This document shows positions 1 to 9,944 of a DNA stretch of 64,000 nt, piece after piece (the first letter of the stretch is position 1; each line of letters opens with the position of its first letter). The notes under the pieces were generated by a model, which saw only the letters and a program-made list of their open reading frames with translations, searched no databases and had not been told where the DNA came from. The DNA is from JAJPKK01 sp963802745 (GTDB lineage Bacteria > Pseudomonadota > Alphaproteobacteria > Rhizobiales > Xanthobacteraceae), in the NCBI GenBank assembly GCA_963802745.1, contig CAWDKL010000052.1, positions 45,143 to 109,142 of the forward strand. The letters run 5' to 3'. The translations under genes were made by a program, and so were the position numbers.

Positions 1-182
1 ATCGCGCAGTCTGTTGCCCAGCCATATAACAAGAGCGTACGCATGTTGCTGCATCTTCCCTCACTTTGTGATACCATCACGGCCCATGGGGCTCGCCCCC
101 CGCATTCCGATGAGGGAACGGCGGGACCCAGAGTTGCCCCACCTCGGGATCGGACAGCAGCGAGGAGGCATCAGGAGGAAAA

Positions 183-404
183 ATGCTTAAATTTTCAATC
201 TTCGTCATTATTGGCGCGCTGCTGGGAATAGTCTTGCGATTTTGGGGTTTCGCTTTTGCCATGTGCGTTCTGCTCATTGTCTACGCCTGGCTCTACTGGC
301 AAGGGACTCTAATACAACTTTTGCGCGATTTGCTACTTGTCGCTGTAGCTCTTCAGGTTGGTTATTTCGTCTACGTTCTGATTGCGCTCTTTCGTCATCG
401 CTGA
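183..404 (+). CDS. Small integral membrane protein, unknown function
   Basis: A 73-residue protein made almost entirely of hydrophobic segments. Residues about 3-20, 22-41 and 45-68 could each span the membrane, and a short basic tail (FRHR) probably stays in the cytoplasm. The start is supported by a strong ribosome binding site (AGGAGG) directly upstream of ATG. It is the first gene of the window, 182 bases from a polysaccharide flippase gene on the same strand. I do not recognise the family. A membrane-accessory role in the neighbouring exopolysaccharide locus is only a guess from position. Confidence 0.55.
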   Translation: MLKFSIFVIIGALLGIVLRFWGFAFAMCVLLIVYAWLYWQGTLIQLLRDLLLVAVALQVGYFVYVLIALFRHR

Positions 405-585
405 TCGAGAAAACTGCCGTGGGAATTGCGCGTATCGATTAAGGTGCCATCGGCCGGCTCCGGGAAGCCCACTAGGATCTAAGGAGTTGCCGTTATGCTC
501 CGAAGATGGCGATCGGGTCTTCGGATGTGAGGTCGCATCAAACGCGTAACCGTTCCCGACCCATTGCCGTCCTATCTCTGGAGAG

Positions 586-2151
586 ATGTGGAAGGGGAAC
601 CTTCGGTCGGTTCAAACGATTAGGGTTAGATGGAGCGCTAATGTCGAGATGTGGGGTTTTCGACCCAAGCTGCGGCAAGTTCCAAGTGGGAGATCGAGTT
701 TGTTGGGACTTCGAAATGCGGCCGCGCGATCCGTCCGGTGGAGTGCTCTCGAAAACGGCAGCAATGCTATAATTTCCTTTCTATCGCTCATATTCTTTGC
801 TAAGCTACTTCAGCCATCCGACTTCGGGGCTTTTTCGGTATCATTAGCGGTTGTCGAGGTTGCGTCACTCTTCACCAACATGTTGTTCCATGACGCGCTA
901 ATTCAAAAAAGCGACGTAACGGACGGCCATTTCGATGGCGCGCTGACCGTGTCGATCGTCCTCAGCGTGTCGGTGTACGCACTGCTCTGGATAGCATTTC
1001 CATCTGTGGCTGCGCTGATAGGGGACGATCGCGTTCGAGATGCCGGAAGGGTGCTGGGGTTGGGTCTGCTCCTGACAGGGCCGGCCGGTATTATAGCGGC
1101 GCGCCAGAGTCGGGATTTTGGCTTTCGTCTCCTTGCATTGCGGACGCTGGCCGGGCGATTATGCGGCGCGGGGCTCGGCATAATCTGCCTTTTCCTGGGC
1201 TTTGGAATGTGGTCGCTGGTTGTACAGCACCTCTCTATCATGCTGCTAAGTTCCGCAACGCTTCTCCTTTTCTCCTCCTCGCATGTCCGGGTCACCACGG
1301 CCTTGCGGCCGGTCTGCGACCTGCTCGGCTATAGCCTGGCCTCGATCACGTTCTTGACTGCTGTGTTTACCGCTAAACGCATATTCATATTCAGCGTAGG
1401 CGTGTTTCTTGGGACGGAAAAAGCAGGTTTTTTAAATCTTGCCTTCCGTCTTGTCAACACCTTATGGGCGATTTCTGCATCCGCTGTTTCGCAAGTGTTG
1501 TTGCCGACGCTGTCGCGATTGCAGGATAACCGCCCTCGTTTGCTTTACACCTACAGGGTAACGCTGAAGCTCGCGCTCATAGTGTTTTTTCCAGCTTTCG
1601 CCGGAATCGGCGCCCTCGCGCCCGAACTCATATCGCTCATGTTCGGGGACAAATGGGTACCGGCATCGCCTTACGTTCTCATTCTTAGCCTGCTCACGTT
1701 CGTGCAGGTCCCTCGCCTTCCCGCCATGCCGCTTCTTAGCGCGGCAGGATACCTGCGAGACGCTGCCTGGATCGCTATATATGTCCTCGCCTATATGGTG
1801 GTCGCGACGGTCTTGACGCGGCTTTCCAACGTGTACATCGCACTTGCGGTCTGGAGCGGAGGGGAGTTGTTAGCATTCGTGGGCATCACAGTGGCTCTGC
1901 AGCGGCGTCTTCATATACCAACCGGGGAACAATTGAGCGAGATCGTTGCACCGTTGATGGCCGCTACCATCATGGTCCTTCTGGTTCGATTTGCACGGGA
2001 CGTGCTGCCCGCAGGACAGGCGTTGGTTTGGCGGTTCGCCGAACTCGCGCTCCTTGCTGGCACAACCTATATAGCCATCATGCTTATCTTTGGCCGACGA
2101 CATGTGATACCCGTCGTCGGCATGGCGCGCTTGTTGCTTACCGGAGAATGA
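586..2151 (+). CDS. Polysaccharide flippase, Wzx/MVF-like
   Basis: A polytopic membrane protein of up to 521 residues with roughly twelve hydrophobic segments from residue 60 to the C-terminus. The segment FAKLLQPSDFGAFSVSLAVV (about residues 73-92) is the usual N-terminal signature of Wzx-type lipopolysaccharide/exopolysaccharide translocases. Known role: these proteins flip undecaprenyl-diphosphate-linked repeat units across the inner membrane. The start is uncertain: ATG 586 has a crowded GGAGAG, and ATG 649 or a later codon near RNAAARSVRW would also fit, because the family usually begins shortly before the first helix. The neighbouring Wzy-like and GumC-like genes support a Wzx/Wzy pathway. 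Confidence 0.82.
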   Translation: MWKGNLRSVQTIRVRWSANVEMWGFRPKLRQVPSGRSSLLGLRNAAARSVRWSALENGSNAIISFLSLIFFAKLLQPSDFGAFSVSLAVVEVASLFTNMLFHDALIQKSDVTDGHFDGALTVSIVLSVSVYALLWIAFPSVAALIGDDRVRDAGRVLGLGLLLTGPAGIIAARQSRDFGFRLLALRTLAGRLCGAGLGIICLFLGFGMWSLVVQHLSIMLLSSATLLLFSSSHVRVTTALRPVCDLLGYSLASITFLTAVFTAKRIFIFSVGVFLGTEKAGFLNLAFRLVNTLWAISASAVSQVLLPTLSRLQDNRPRLLYTYRVTLKLALIVFFPAFAGIGALAPELISLMFGDKWVPASPYVLILSLLTFVQVPRLPAMPLLSAAGYLRDAAWIAIYVLAYMVVATVLTRLSNVYIALAVWSGGELLAFVGITVALQRRLHIPTGEQLSEIVAPLMAATIMVLLVRFARDVLPAGQALVWRFAELALLAGTTYIAIMLIFGRRHVIPVVGMARLLLTGE

Positions 2152-2297
2152 CGGAAAAATGCAACACGTTCGCGCTACAAAGTGAGGGCAAAGATGAGGC
2201 GGGATCCGCATGCAAACACATTCGCTCCATGCACGTGGGTTGGAGTGGTCGCTTCATGACGCTCGTTGGACATCTCCGATCCGGCATTGTTCCAAGA

Positions 2298-3575
2298 TTA
2301 TCGTCTTTGACGAGGCTCAGCGGACACACCACTCGCCACGTGCGATAAAATGCGTCCCGGGCTTTGTGCCGGCTGATTTCCACACCACACGACCAGGCTT
2401 GTCATCTGCATCAGCACACTCGGATTAAGGAGATACCCGCCGAGAAAGAAATAGGTATATCCAAGCGCAAAACGGAATCCCGGCGCTCCCTTGCAGAAGC
2501 AAGCGTAAAAGAAGCCCAGATAGGCGAAAGTCCCGGCCAGACCGTATTCGTAAAGGAGCTTACCCCAAGTCGGATCAAAGGCGAAATAGGGCAAGCGTTC
2601 GAACGATTGTTGAACTGTCCCGGGGCCTAGACCGGTGAATAGCGTAAAATCAGTCGCCAGGATTATATCTTGCAACACCGTGAACATCGACAGAAAACGC
2701 GCCGAGCCGCTCGACTGGTCATCCGAAAACTCGCTTAGCCGTGCCGTGACTGCGTCAATGTGAAACGCGTCTCCAAAGAAGATCAAGACGACGCAAGCAA
2801 ACGCCGCTGCTACCATAAGCTGAATACTTCCCCGGCGGACAAAATAGACTGGTAGAAACATTGCGAGCATCGTCAGCCCGGTGCCTGAATAGCTGATCAG
2901 CAATCCCGCACCGAGCAACAGCAAGCGCAGCACTCTGCTTGCGATCAGCAATTCGGCCACGAACGCTACCGCCAGAAACTGACAGAAGAATGATGGCTCG
3001 AGGAAAAAGAAGCCGTTGCTTTTCCAGGTCGACGACGCATAGTACAAGGGAATTATGGAATTAAAGCCTTTCATTACGGAGCCGTCGGGGAGGCTCGTAT
3101 CGAGAAAGAATGCGATACGGGTGCCCACTACGAATTGGGCGATAAATTGAACCAGTCCCACAGCCGCACACACGCAGCCCAAAGTGGAAACGAAACCCCT
3201 TAATCGAACCAGGGTGAGTAGCGACGGGGCGAGCCTGAAAACCAATGGCGATTGGACAGCCAGCAAAAGGCCCAGGGACAAGGGCGAAGCGCGGGCACTG
3301 GAAGATACCGCCAAGCTGACAGCACCGGTCACCACGAACAACGCATACCACAGCAACGCTGTGGGGTTGATCTCGACGACGTCGAAGAGGAAGGCGCAAA
3401 ATCCGGCTGCAAGAAAAAGGACGAGGTTGATTGGGAGCAACCCTTCTGTTCCGGGCATCGCTATCTTCTGAAGGAAGATGGCGGAAACCAATGTGCCGGA
3501 GCACAACAGAAAGGCAGCGTCGGAGGCCACGGTAGGCGCAGCTCCCACTGGCATAACGTACACCGGGGTGGACAT
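2298..3575 (-). CDS. O-antigen ligase/polymerase-like membrane protein (Wzy/ExoQ type)
   Basis: Polytopic membrane protein of about 425 residues with around ten to twelve hydrophobic segments. A larger periplasmic loop lies between late segments (around SEFSDDQSSGSARFLSMF and FTGLGPGTVQQSFERL), typical of the O-antigen polymerase/ligase fold. Known role: joining lipid-linked repeat units in the periplasm. I chose ATG at 3575 (MSTPVYVMP), which has a GGAG about 12 bases upstream. The reading frame stays open to 3788 but that would overlap the upstream chain-length gene by 140 bases. It lies 73 bases downstream of that gene on the same strand, so the two are probably co-transcribed. Confidence 0.75.
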   Translation of the reverse strand: MSTPVYVMPVGAAPTVASDAAFLLCSGTLVSAIFLQKIAMPGTEGLLPINLVLFLAAGFCAFLFDVVEINPTALLWYALFVVTGAVSLAVSSSARASPLSLGLLLAVQSPLVFRLAPSLLTLVRLRGFVSTLGCVCAAVGLVQFIAQFVVGTRIAFFLDTSLPDGSVMKGFNSIIPLYYASSTWKSNGFFFLEPSFFCQFLAVAFVAELLIASRVLRLLLLGAGLLISYSGTGLTMLAMFLPVYFVRRGSIQLMVAAAFACVVLIFFGDAFHIDAVTARLSEFSDDQSSGSARFLSMFTVLQDIILATDFTLFTGLGPGTVQQSFERLPYFAFDPTWGKLLYEYGLAGTFAYLGFFYACFCKGAPGFRFALGYTYFFLGGYLLNPSVLMQMTSLVVWCGNQPAQSPGRILSHVASGVSAEPRQRR

Positions 3576-3648
3576 CAGACCGACAAGCTCCGCATTAGGT
3601 CGTGTTTGAAAGTACCATTGGGCGCGCAAAGACGGAGATGGCGAGACG

Positions 3649-4980
3649 CTATTTACCGACTCTATTTGCGGCGGTGCGGAACTTTGGAGAAGGCGTGGTC
3701 GAGACGTTGTCGGGCACCGTGGCGGGGTATTGAGTTGGTAGCGTCTTGCCCCTTTTCCCTCGGACGATACTTGCTGCAGCCCCTGCAAGCATGCCGATCG
3801 CGGCGCCCAAGGTAAGAAAGAGCGGCTTTGGTGGATACACCGGTTCGAGCGGCGCTGTCGCGGACTGAACTACCTTGACGTGCGAAAGCTGGTCGCTGGC
3901 TTCCAGATCAGCGTTGGTCTGTGCGTCCGCCGCGCGGCCGATGTAGGCCTCCAGAATCTTCGCCGCCTGATCAACCTCGCTCTGCAGCCGGACAAACTCC
4001 GCCTCATCCGAGGACAGCCTTACAAGGTCCTTTTCAATCCTCGCGACCTCATTTGTCTCGACGACTTCGAGAGCATGGAACCCGGCGACGCGGGACTGGA
4101 GGTTGACGAGGGTTTGAGCCGTTTCCTGGAAGACTTTCACGAGCAGCAAGGGCGATTCGTTCGCCGGAACTTTGTTGTCCTTAAAAGGATCAGCACCGGG
4201 AGGGGGGGCAACTTTGGGGCCGATAATCTCGGTGGGCAATGAAATTCGGCGTCGGAGTTGAGAGAGTGTGTTTTGCAGCGTCGCTACTTGTGCTTCATTT
4301 TCCGCGACTGATCCACTGGTTTGCGCTAGTGCGGCCTTCGCTTCGTCGCGCCGCTGCAGAGCGAGCTTGATCTCCGTGGGAACCGAATATATCGAACGTT
4401 CTCTAGCAAACGTGTTCAACTTCAGCGAGGCGTTCGCATAATCGGTACGGTAGCGAGAGACCTGGTCGCGGAAAAACGATGGTGCGTTAGTATTCCCGGA
4501 GAGCGCCAATTGCCGTCGTACAAACCCGTTGACCACCAAATTTAGAAATTGCTGGGCGACCCTTGGAGATTGGTGCCTGAATCCAAGCCATACCACCTGA
4601 GAATCTTTCTCCGCATAAACGGCAAAGCGTTTTTTGACGTTCATCAGTGCTTGATCTATATCGGATATGCCATCGGACCGTTTCGACCGATCAAGATCAG
4701 GAAAAAGCACCCGGGGCCCTGTCGCGGCGATTGCCGGTCGTAGGACAGCATCGCTTTCGATCACATAGATCTGTGAATTGACTTGGTATCGCAAGGTGTC
4801 CGGAAACTGTGCCTGGTCCGCGTGCGTTTGCCCCTGGGAAATCATTACCAACGCTTCCGACCGATAGATCGGCGTCACCAGTGCGCAGAAGGCGAACGTG
4901 GCGCCAAAGACGAGCAGGAACACCATGAAGAACGTCGGTCTGTGCGCCCAGATCAGATCCCGGAGAGTTGCCAAGGACAT
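3649..4980 (-). CDS. Polysaccharide chain-length determinant, GumC/Wzz-like, without kinase domain
   Basis: About 443 residues. An N-terminal transmembrane segment (about residues 12-36) is followed by the Wzz-type periplasmic start (TPIYRSEALVMIS). A long coiled-coil region follows, with GumC-like blocks RDQVSRYRTDYANASLKLN and RRDEAKAALAQT. A second transmembrane segment (LTLGAAIGMLAGAAAS) sits after the proline motif PVYPPKPL. The protein ends soon after, so the BY-kinase domain seen in ExoP/Wzc is absent. Known role: controlling polymer length with Wzy. I chose ATG 4980 (MSLATLRDL), because the open frame further upstream is arginine/cysteine-rich and unlike the family. The wzy-like gene follows 73 bases downstream. 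Confidence 0.85.
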   Translation of the reverse strand: MSLATLRDLIWAHRPTFFMVFLLVFGATFAFCALVTPIYRSEALVMISQGQTHADQAQFPDTLRYQVNSQIYVIESDAVLRPAIAATGPRVLFPDLDRSKRSDGISDIDQALMNVKKRFAVYAEKDSQVVWLGFRHQSPRVAQQFLNLVVNGFVRRQLALSGNTNAPSFFRDQVSRYRTDYANASLKLNTFARERSIYSVPTEIKLALQRRDEAKAALAQTSGSVAENEAQVATLQNTLSQLRRRISLPTEIIGPKVAPPPGADPFKDNKVPANESPLLLVKVFQETAQTLVNLQSRVAGFHALEVVETNEVARIEKDLVRLSSDEAEFVRLQSEVDQAAKILEAYIGRAADAQTNADLEASDQLSHVKVVQSATAPLEPVYPPKPLFLTLGAAIGMLAGAAASIVRGKRGKTLPTQYPATVPDNVSTTPSPKFRTAANRVGK

Positions 4981-5119
4981 CTCACATCTCGCAGTGCAGT
5001 AAACCCGGAGTTCAAACATCGCGGCGACGCAATGGTTCCACCTTCTTTTCGGGGCGACGTTCGGAACCAATCGCTGCGAACATGCCTCATAGTCGTGCAA
5101 TGAAGAGGAGAACACGAAG

Positions 5120-6059
5120 ATGGGGATGCAATGGCAACGTGCGGCCGTTCTAACGCTTGCGGCGTGTATCGGGGTCCCGTCCTGCACCTCTGCCCGCTCG
5201 CTGGGGCTTGGTGCCTACGTTGGAAACAGCCCCGCCGACCTGGCGCAATTTGAACGTTGGCTCGGACGGCCTGTTCAACCATATCGCCGCCCACACTGGT
5301 CGGGCAAATTGGAGGGATTGGATCGGCAGCATTAAATGGTCGCTGAGTGTGTGGGTTCCCGTGGGCAAGCCGATCGCATGGACCATTCCACTGTTCGTTA
5401 ACAGCGGGAACCTGTCCGATGCAGCGGCTGGAAAGTACGACGCATTTTATCGGGAAGGCGCGCGCGTGCTGGCCCGTTCACTTCCCACGAGCGAGACGAT
5501 CTACGTTCGTACTGGAGAGGAATTTAACGGCACCTGGATGCCGTGGGCGGCCGCAGGTCGGGCGGAGGAATTCGTCGGCGCCTATCGACGGTTTGTCGAT
5601 GCATTTCGTTCTGTCTCCAGGCAGTTCCGCTTCGAGTGGAACGTGAATGCCGGAGGAACGCAGATGAATCCGGCCGATGCTTACCCTGGTGATGGATATG
5701 TTGACGTCATCGGCATGGATTTCTACTACAATCTGGCCTTGCATTCGCCCGTTCCCGAGCTCGCTTGGAACCAAATGGTTACTCGGCCTTATGGACTGAG
5801 CTGGCTGGAGCAGTTCGCGTCGGCACATCATAAGCCGACCGCTTACCCGGAATGGGGTGTGAACTCGGATAACGCCGGGTCCTACATCAGGAAGGCGGCA
5901 GAATGGTTTGCAAGTCATCACGTCGCTTACCAGCGCTACTGGAATTCCAACTCCGCCTTTGCCGGGAAGCTGAGCGATAACCAGTATCCAAATACGGGTG
6001 TAGCCTTCATTGCAGCCTTTGGGCCGGGCAGTCAGCCTGCCAAAGAAAATGGCAACTAA
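5120..6059 (+). CDS. GH26-like secreted glycoside hydrolase, frameshifted
   Basis: The N-terminal part (signal peptide MGMQWQRAAVLTLAACIG, then LGAYVGN and FERWLGRPV) and the rest (HIAAHTGRANWRDW onwards) lie in different frames. Removing the C at 5276 joins them as RPV-NHIAAHTG and gives about 312 residues, close to the 308 of the paralogue at 9018-9944. The catalytic-type motifs match GH26/clan GH-A enzymes: EEFNGTWMPW (putative acid/base Glu), FRFEWNVN, DVIGMDFYY and YPEWGVNSDN (putative nucleophile Glu). GAGGAG precedes ATG 5120. The likely role is secreted trimming or depolymerisation of the locus's own polysaccharide (inference from neighbours). The conserved body suggests a sequencing error rather than a dead gene. 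Confidence 0.75.
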
Positions 6060-6085
6060 TTGCTGCGCAGGAGGAAAAGTCCGGC

Positions 6086-7102
6086 TCATCCTCGGGCTCG
6101 GACGTTCTCAATTGTTAGTCGAGATGAAACAATCAACAGCGCAGACCTGTAAATAAAGCCGGCAGCCCAGCTATGATGCATGATTGCTGCCGCCAATCCG
6201 CTTGCCAAGCATGCAGCGTCGCGGTGCGATCGCGCCAGCACTGCGCTCCATCCCGCGCAGACAAACACATAGGCCAGAAGGGGCGAAAGGAAGATGCCCC
6301 CAGTGGTAATCGCCAGCATCACACTGCCTAAGTTCATGCCAAGCACGGCAACCGGCAACAGCTGCCTGAGTTTTGGTCGATTGCGATGCATCATGATGGT
6401 TCTCGCGCGCCCGGAACCATAGTTGAAGAACTGTTGCGCCAGCGCTCGCATCGTCTTGCGCGGAAAATACGTGATGGCGAGATCGGAACACAACCATATC
6501 TTCGCCCCCGCCCTGATGAGCCGGACGTCGAGCTCTGCGTCCTCATTATGCGAAAACGTCTCGTCATACCCCCCCACGGACAGGAAAGCGGCCCGATCGA
6601 AGGCAGCATGATGCCCGTGATCGACATAATGCGAAGGGACCTTGGCTCTGTGCGGTGCGCCGCCATGACCCAGACGGCAGTTTTGAGCGGCGGCGACGGC
6701 ACGCTGAAATGGTGAGGTACCAGCGGCATGAAGGGGAACGACGATGGAGGTCACTCGTCGTTCCTGTAGTTCTCTTACCAATCGAGCGACAAAATCTGGT
6801 GGATAAATCGAGTGACTGTCAGCGCGGATAATGATCTTCGAACCGGCCTTGGCGAGGCGTGCACCCTTGTTGACCGCTGCGGACTGCAATCGTGCATTGT
6901 TGGCCACCAGCCGGATGCGCCTGTCGGCTACAGCCAACTCCCTTACAATCTGCCGTGTGCGATCGGTGCTGCCTCCGTCGAGGACAATAACTTCGTAATC
7001 CACACTATCGTCCTGCGGCTGCAAGGACTCGATCGCTCGACGAATGTACCGTTCTTCATCGAGTGCAGGTACGATGATTGTCACCAAAGGAGGGGATGGC
7101 AT
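6086..7102 (-). CDS. Glycosyltransferase family 2, ExoA-like
   Basis: About 338 residues. It opens with the GT-A nucleotide-binding strand (VTIIVPALDEERYIRRAI), then VIVLDGGSTDRT. A DxD-like RADSH lies near residue 95, and a conserved NEDAELDVRL acceptor/base motif near 190. The C-terminal third has about three hydrophobic segments, as in ExoA of succinoglycan synthesis. Known role: adding a sugar to the lipid-linked repeat unit at the inner membrane. ATG 7102 places the GT-A strand at the N-terminus. An in-frame TTG at 7159 is an alternative. It converges on the GH26-like gene and is divergent from the GT4 gene. Confidence 0.85.
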   Translation of the reverse strand: MPSPPLVTIIVPALDEERYIRRAIESLQPQDDSVDYEVIVLDGGSTDRTRQIVRELAVADRRIRLVANNARLQSAAVNKGARLAKAGSKIIIRADSHSIYPPDFVARLVRELQERRVTSIVVPLHAAGTSPFQRAVAAAQNCRLGHGGAPHRAKVPSHYVDHGHHAAFDRAAFLSVGGYDETFSHNEDAELDVRLIRAGAKIWLCSDLAITYFPRKTMRALAQQFFNYGSGRARTIMMHRNRPKLRQLLPVAVLGMNLGSVMLAITTGGIFLSPLLAYVFVCAGWSAVLARSHRDAACLASGLAAAIMHHSWAAGFIYRSALLIVSSRLTIENVRARG

Positions 7103-7344
7103 TGTCGCATTCCGCCATGGGCCAGCTCGAGCTCCATTTGGAACATCGAGCGGCTGCAAACGTTCCAGTCAGGTGCGCGTTTCTCGGCTGAGACAGCTAT
7201 CGCTTGCCCCTAAGGTATCGCTTTGATCCTTCGGTTTCGCGGCGTCGCTGGTTGCATTCGGCAAGCGGTGCTCGGTGCCGATCCTGCTCGGATGATGCAA
7301 TGGATGTAGGCAAAGCGTAAGCGGGTACTCTTAGAGGAGGAGTA

Positions 7345-8609
7345 ATGGGGCTTTCAATTCTTTGGTTGGGCCGGACGTTGCCGCTTCCCCTGCGTTCGGG
7401 AGATCGAGTTCTACTCGGCAAAGTCGATCGGAGCTGTGGCGAGAGCCGGCGCTCGCGTCATCTGTCTTGGCCTGGACAATCCGGACGAACCCAGCGGAGC
7501 CCGAGACGTATTGGAGCCGGCGGTCGATTGGCAACTCGTCCCGGGGGCGCCACGATCACGGCTTCTCAGCTCTTTGCAGCAGCCTACCGATGGTGAGCGC
7601 GAGGTTTGCGACGCGGCAGTACCGAGAGATGCTTGGTCGCCAGCTTGCAACTAATGCATTTGATGCGGTTGTGCTCGATCACTATAGCATGCGCTGGGCG
7701 CTTCCGGTCGTTCAACGACGTGCCCAGGGCCGCCCCATCTTGGTTCACGTGGCCCATGATTGCGAAACCGAAGTCAACGAGCAGATTGCGAAAAATTACA
7801 CGGGGGATCCCGTCCGCAAGCTCTTGCTAGCGCGCAATGCCGCGAAGACTCGCCACGCCGAACAAGCCTTGGCACAAAATTGCAAACTGCTTGTCACGCT
7901 GACTGATCAAGACAGCAAGGCATTTGTCAGGTTCAGTCCGGGCCTGCAGACGATCGTACTTCCGCCCGGCTACTCAGGCTCCAAAACACGTTGCCGGGGG
8001 CCCAGTTCGAGCTTACCCAAACGTGTAATCATCGTCGGGTCCTTCACCTGGATCGCCAAGCAGATGAATCTCGAGCGATATTTAGAAGCAGCAGCGCACG
8101 CGTTTTTGCAGCACCGGGTTGAACTGCATGTGGTGGGACATGTGCCCGAAGGTCTCGGCGTGCGCTTGCGTGCTCGGTTCCCCTGGGTCGTTTTTCGCGG
8201 GTTCGTTGATGATTTGGACCGAGTATTTCAAGAGGCGCGTCTGGCCGTGGTTCCGGAAGAGACCGGCGGCGGCTTCAAGCTCAAGACGTTAGATTATATC
8301 TTCGGTCGTGTTCCGGTGGCCGCCATTGCTTCAGCGCTCACCGGAATCCCTGATCGGCTTAAAGCGCAGTTTATCGTTGCGAACGATCTGCCGGGCCTCG
8401 TCGATCGGATTGTGGCGACGATCGACGACACGGAGCGTTTGGATCTCATGCAAAATCAAGCATTTGCGTTGGCTGAAGGAATGTTTGACTGGGATGAAAA
8501 TGGGCGCCGGTTCGTACGCGTTTTGCAGTCGATCGCGCATCAAGGAACCACTCCACCCATCAACCTTAACGCAGGCCATGAGCTTCATGACGACCTCGCA
8601 AAAGCGTAA
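7345..8609 (+). CDS. Glycosyltransferase family 4 protein with two frameshifts
   Basis: The GT-B family N-terminus is spread over three frames: ILWLGRTLPLPLRSGDRV (frame from ATG 7345), then YSAKSIGAVARAGARVICLG and NPDEP, then LPMVSARFATRQYREMLG to the end. Removing one C near 7411 and one near 7583 restores a continuous protein of about 420 residues. The C-terminal half is intact: IIVGSFTWIAKQMNLERYLE, VELHVVGHVP and VPEETGGGFKLKTLDYIF (the donor-site EX7E-like region). The start at 7345 has a strong GAGGAGG. Known role: retaining sugar transfer from an NDP-sugar. The substrate is unknown. The undamaged domain pattern argues for base-call errors rather than decay. Confidence 0.78.
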
Positions 8610-9017
8610 GTATGCAGCGATGCTTACGCGCGGTCTCGCCCGACCTGCAGCGTGTGCGGCGCAGCGCATATTTTCCGGATGGGCTTGCCGACCATCGAGT
8701 TCGTGAGCGGCATGCACCTCTCCACAACGTGGTGTTGCTCAGCTACGGTGTCTACGACCGTCAGGCGCTGATCGCCCGCTTCGACAGGGCGGCGTTCTCG
8801 GCTCAGCTTCCGCTGCGCTGACGCGCACGGCTGCATCCGGACAAGGACGTCCGCACCGAGCCAATATCGCAAGTTATGATTTCACCGGCCTGGTGCACGC
8901 CCCCGCCGACGCGTTGCATTGGACACGCCGATAAAGATACGCGGCAAGTGCGACCGCGGAGAGAAGTGCGACGGCGGAGAGTCCCCGACTGCCGTAAGAG
9001 GCCTATTCTCTCAGCCC
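8610..9017. other. Intergenic region, no supported gene
   Basis: About 400 bases between the GT4 gene and the second GH26-like gene, which point toward each other. Short open frames on both strands give arginine/proline-rich peptides without recognisable motifs. A weak CSVCG zinc-ribbon-like string near 8650 may be a decayed fragment, but I cannot name it. Confidence 0.4.
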
Positions 9018-9944
9018 TCACCGGAAGTCTGCAATGTAGGCCGCGGCGGCGTTTGGATATTGGTTATTGGAAAGCATGCCTTGATAAGCATCATTGCTAT
9101 CCCAGTAATCCGCGTAGAGATAGCTATTCTGCTTTATCCATGTGCTCATCTGATTAATGAAATACGGGTCGTCGCCGGTGTTATCGCTACAACAGCCCCA
9201 TTCTGGTATAGACAATCGCTTCATGTGGGCCGCAGCGAAATTAACCTGCCACTGCAGACCATATGGCTCTGTCACATACCAATTCCAGCGCGCCACCGGG
9301 GTCGCATCACCTGACGACCAATGGGCGTCGTAGATGTCCATCCCAACCACATCGACGAAGTTATCTCCAGGATAGAGTAGGTCAGGAGCGATGCTTCCGG
9401 TACCGATATTCGGACACCACTCGAACAAAAACCTCGCCCCGTTCGCGGCTTTCATGAGCGTGACGATTTGCTTGTAATAGGCAATAAATGCGCTCGGATT
9501 CGTGCTCGCTGCCCACGGCTGCCAGTTTCCATTAAATTCCCAGCCGAGCCGCACGATAGCCGTTGAAAATCCGGCGTTGATTAGTGTGTTCGCGATGGAA
9601 GTGAACGTACTATCGTATGCTCCTAGTGCACCGGCAGCCAGACTCGATACGCCATCCGCTGGCAGCATCGGTATCGAAAACGTCATGCTCACGGCATTGC
9701 GTATGGGGGCGTAGCAGTTGGCAGACCACGGAACGTCGCTCGTAAGATTATTCCAGCTGCTTTGGTCAAAATTTTCCGTAACATGAAATGCTGGCGATCC
9801 TAGCCACGCTCGGTAGACGCCGAGATGCGTAACACCGTTACAGCCCGCCCCGGCATATATGCCAATCTCCACTGCGCGGGTTGAAGTGTTGCTTAAAGAG
9901 GCAGCCACGATCACCATCGGAAAAACAAATGTTAAGGCACGCAT
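9018..9944 (-). CDS. GH26-like secreted glycoside hydrolase (intact paralogue)
   Basis: 308 residues. It has a signal peptide (MRALTFVFPMVIVAASLSN) and a mature start (VEIGIYAGAG) with motifs collinear with the damaged gene at 5120-6059. These are YRAWLGSP, VRLGWEFNGNWQPWAA (putative acid/base Glu), RFLFEWCPN, DVVGMDIYDA and LSIPEWGCCSDN (putative nucleophile Glu). This pattern is that of GH26-like (beta-mannanase-type) TIM barrels. The start ATG 9944 has GAGGATGG upstream. Two divergent copies flank the glycosyltransferases of the same locus. The inferred role is cutting or remodelling secreted polysaccharide in the periplasm or outside the cell. The substrate cannot be read from sequence. 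Confidence 0.78.
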   Translation of the reverse strand: MRALTFVFPMVIVAASLSNTSTRAVEIGIYAGAGCNGVTHLGVYRAWLGSPAFHVTENFDQSSWNNLTSDVPWSANCYAPIRNAVSMTFSIPMLPADGVSSLAAGALGAYDSTFTSIANTLINAGFSTAIVRLGWEFNGNWQPWAASTNPSAFIAYYKQIVTLMKAANGARFLFEWCPNIGTGSIAPDLLYPGDNFVDVVGMDIYDAHWSSGDATPVARWNWYVTEPYGLQWQVNFAAAHMKRLSIPEWGCCSDNTGDDPYFINQMSTWIKQNSYLYADYWDSNDAYQGMLSNNQYPNAAAAYIADFR

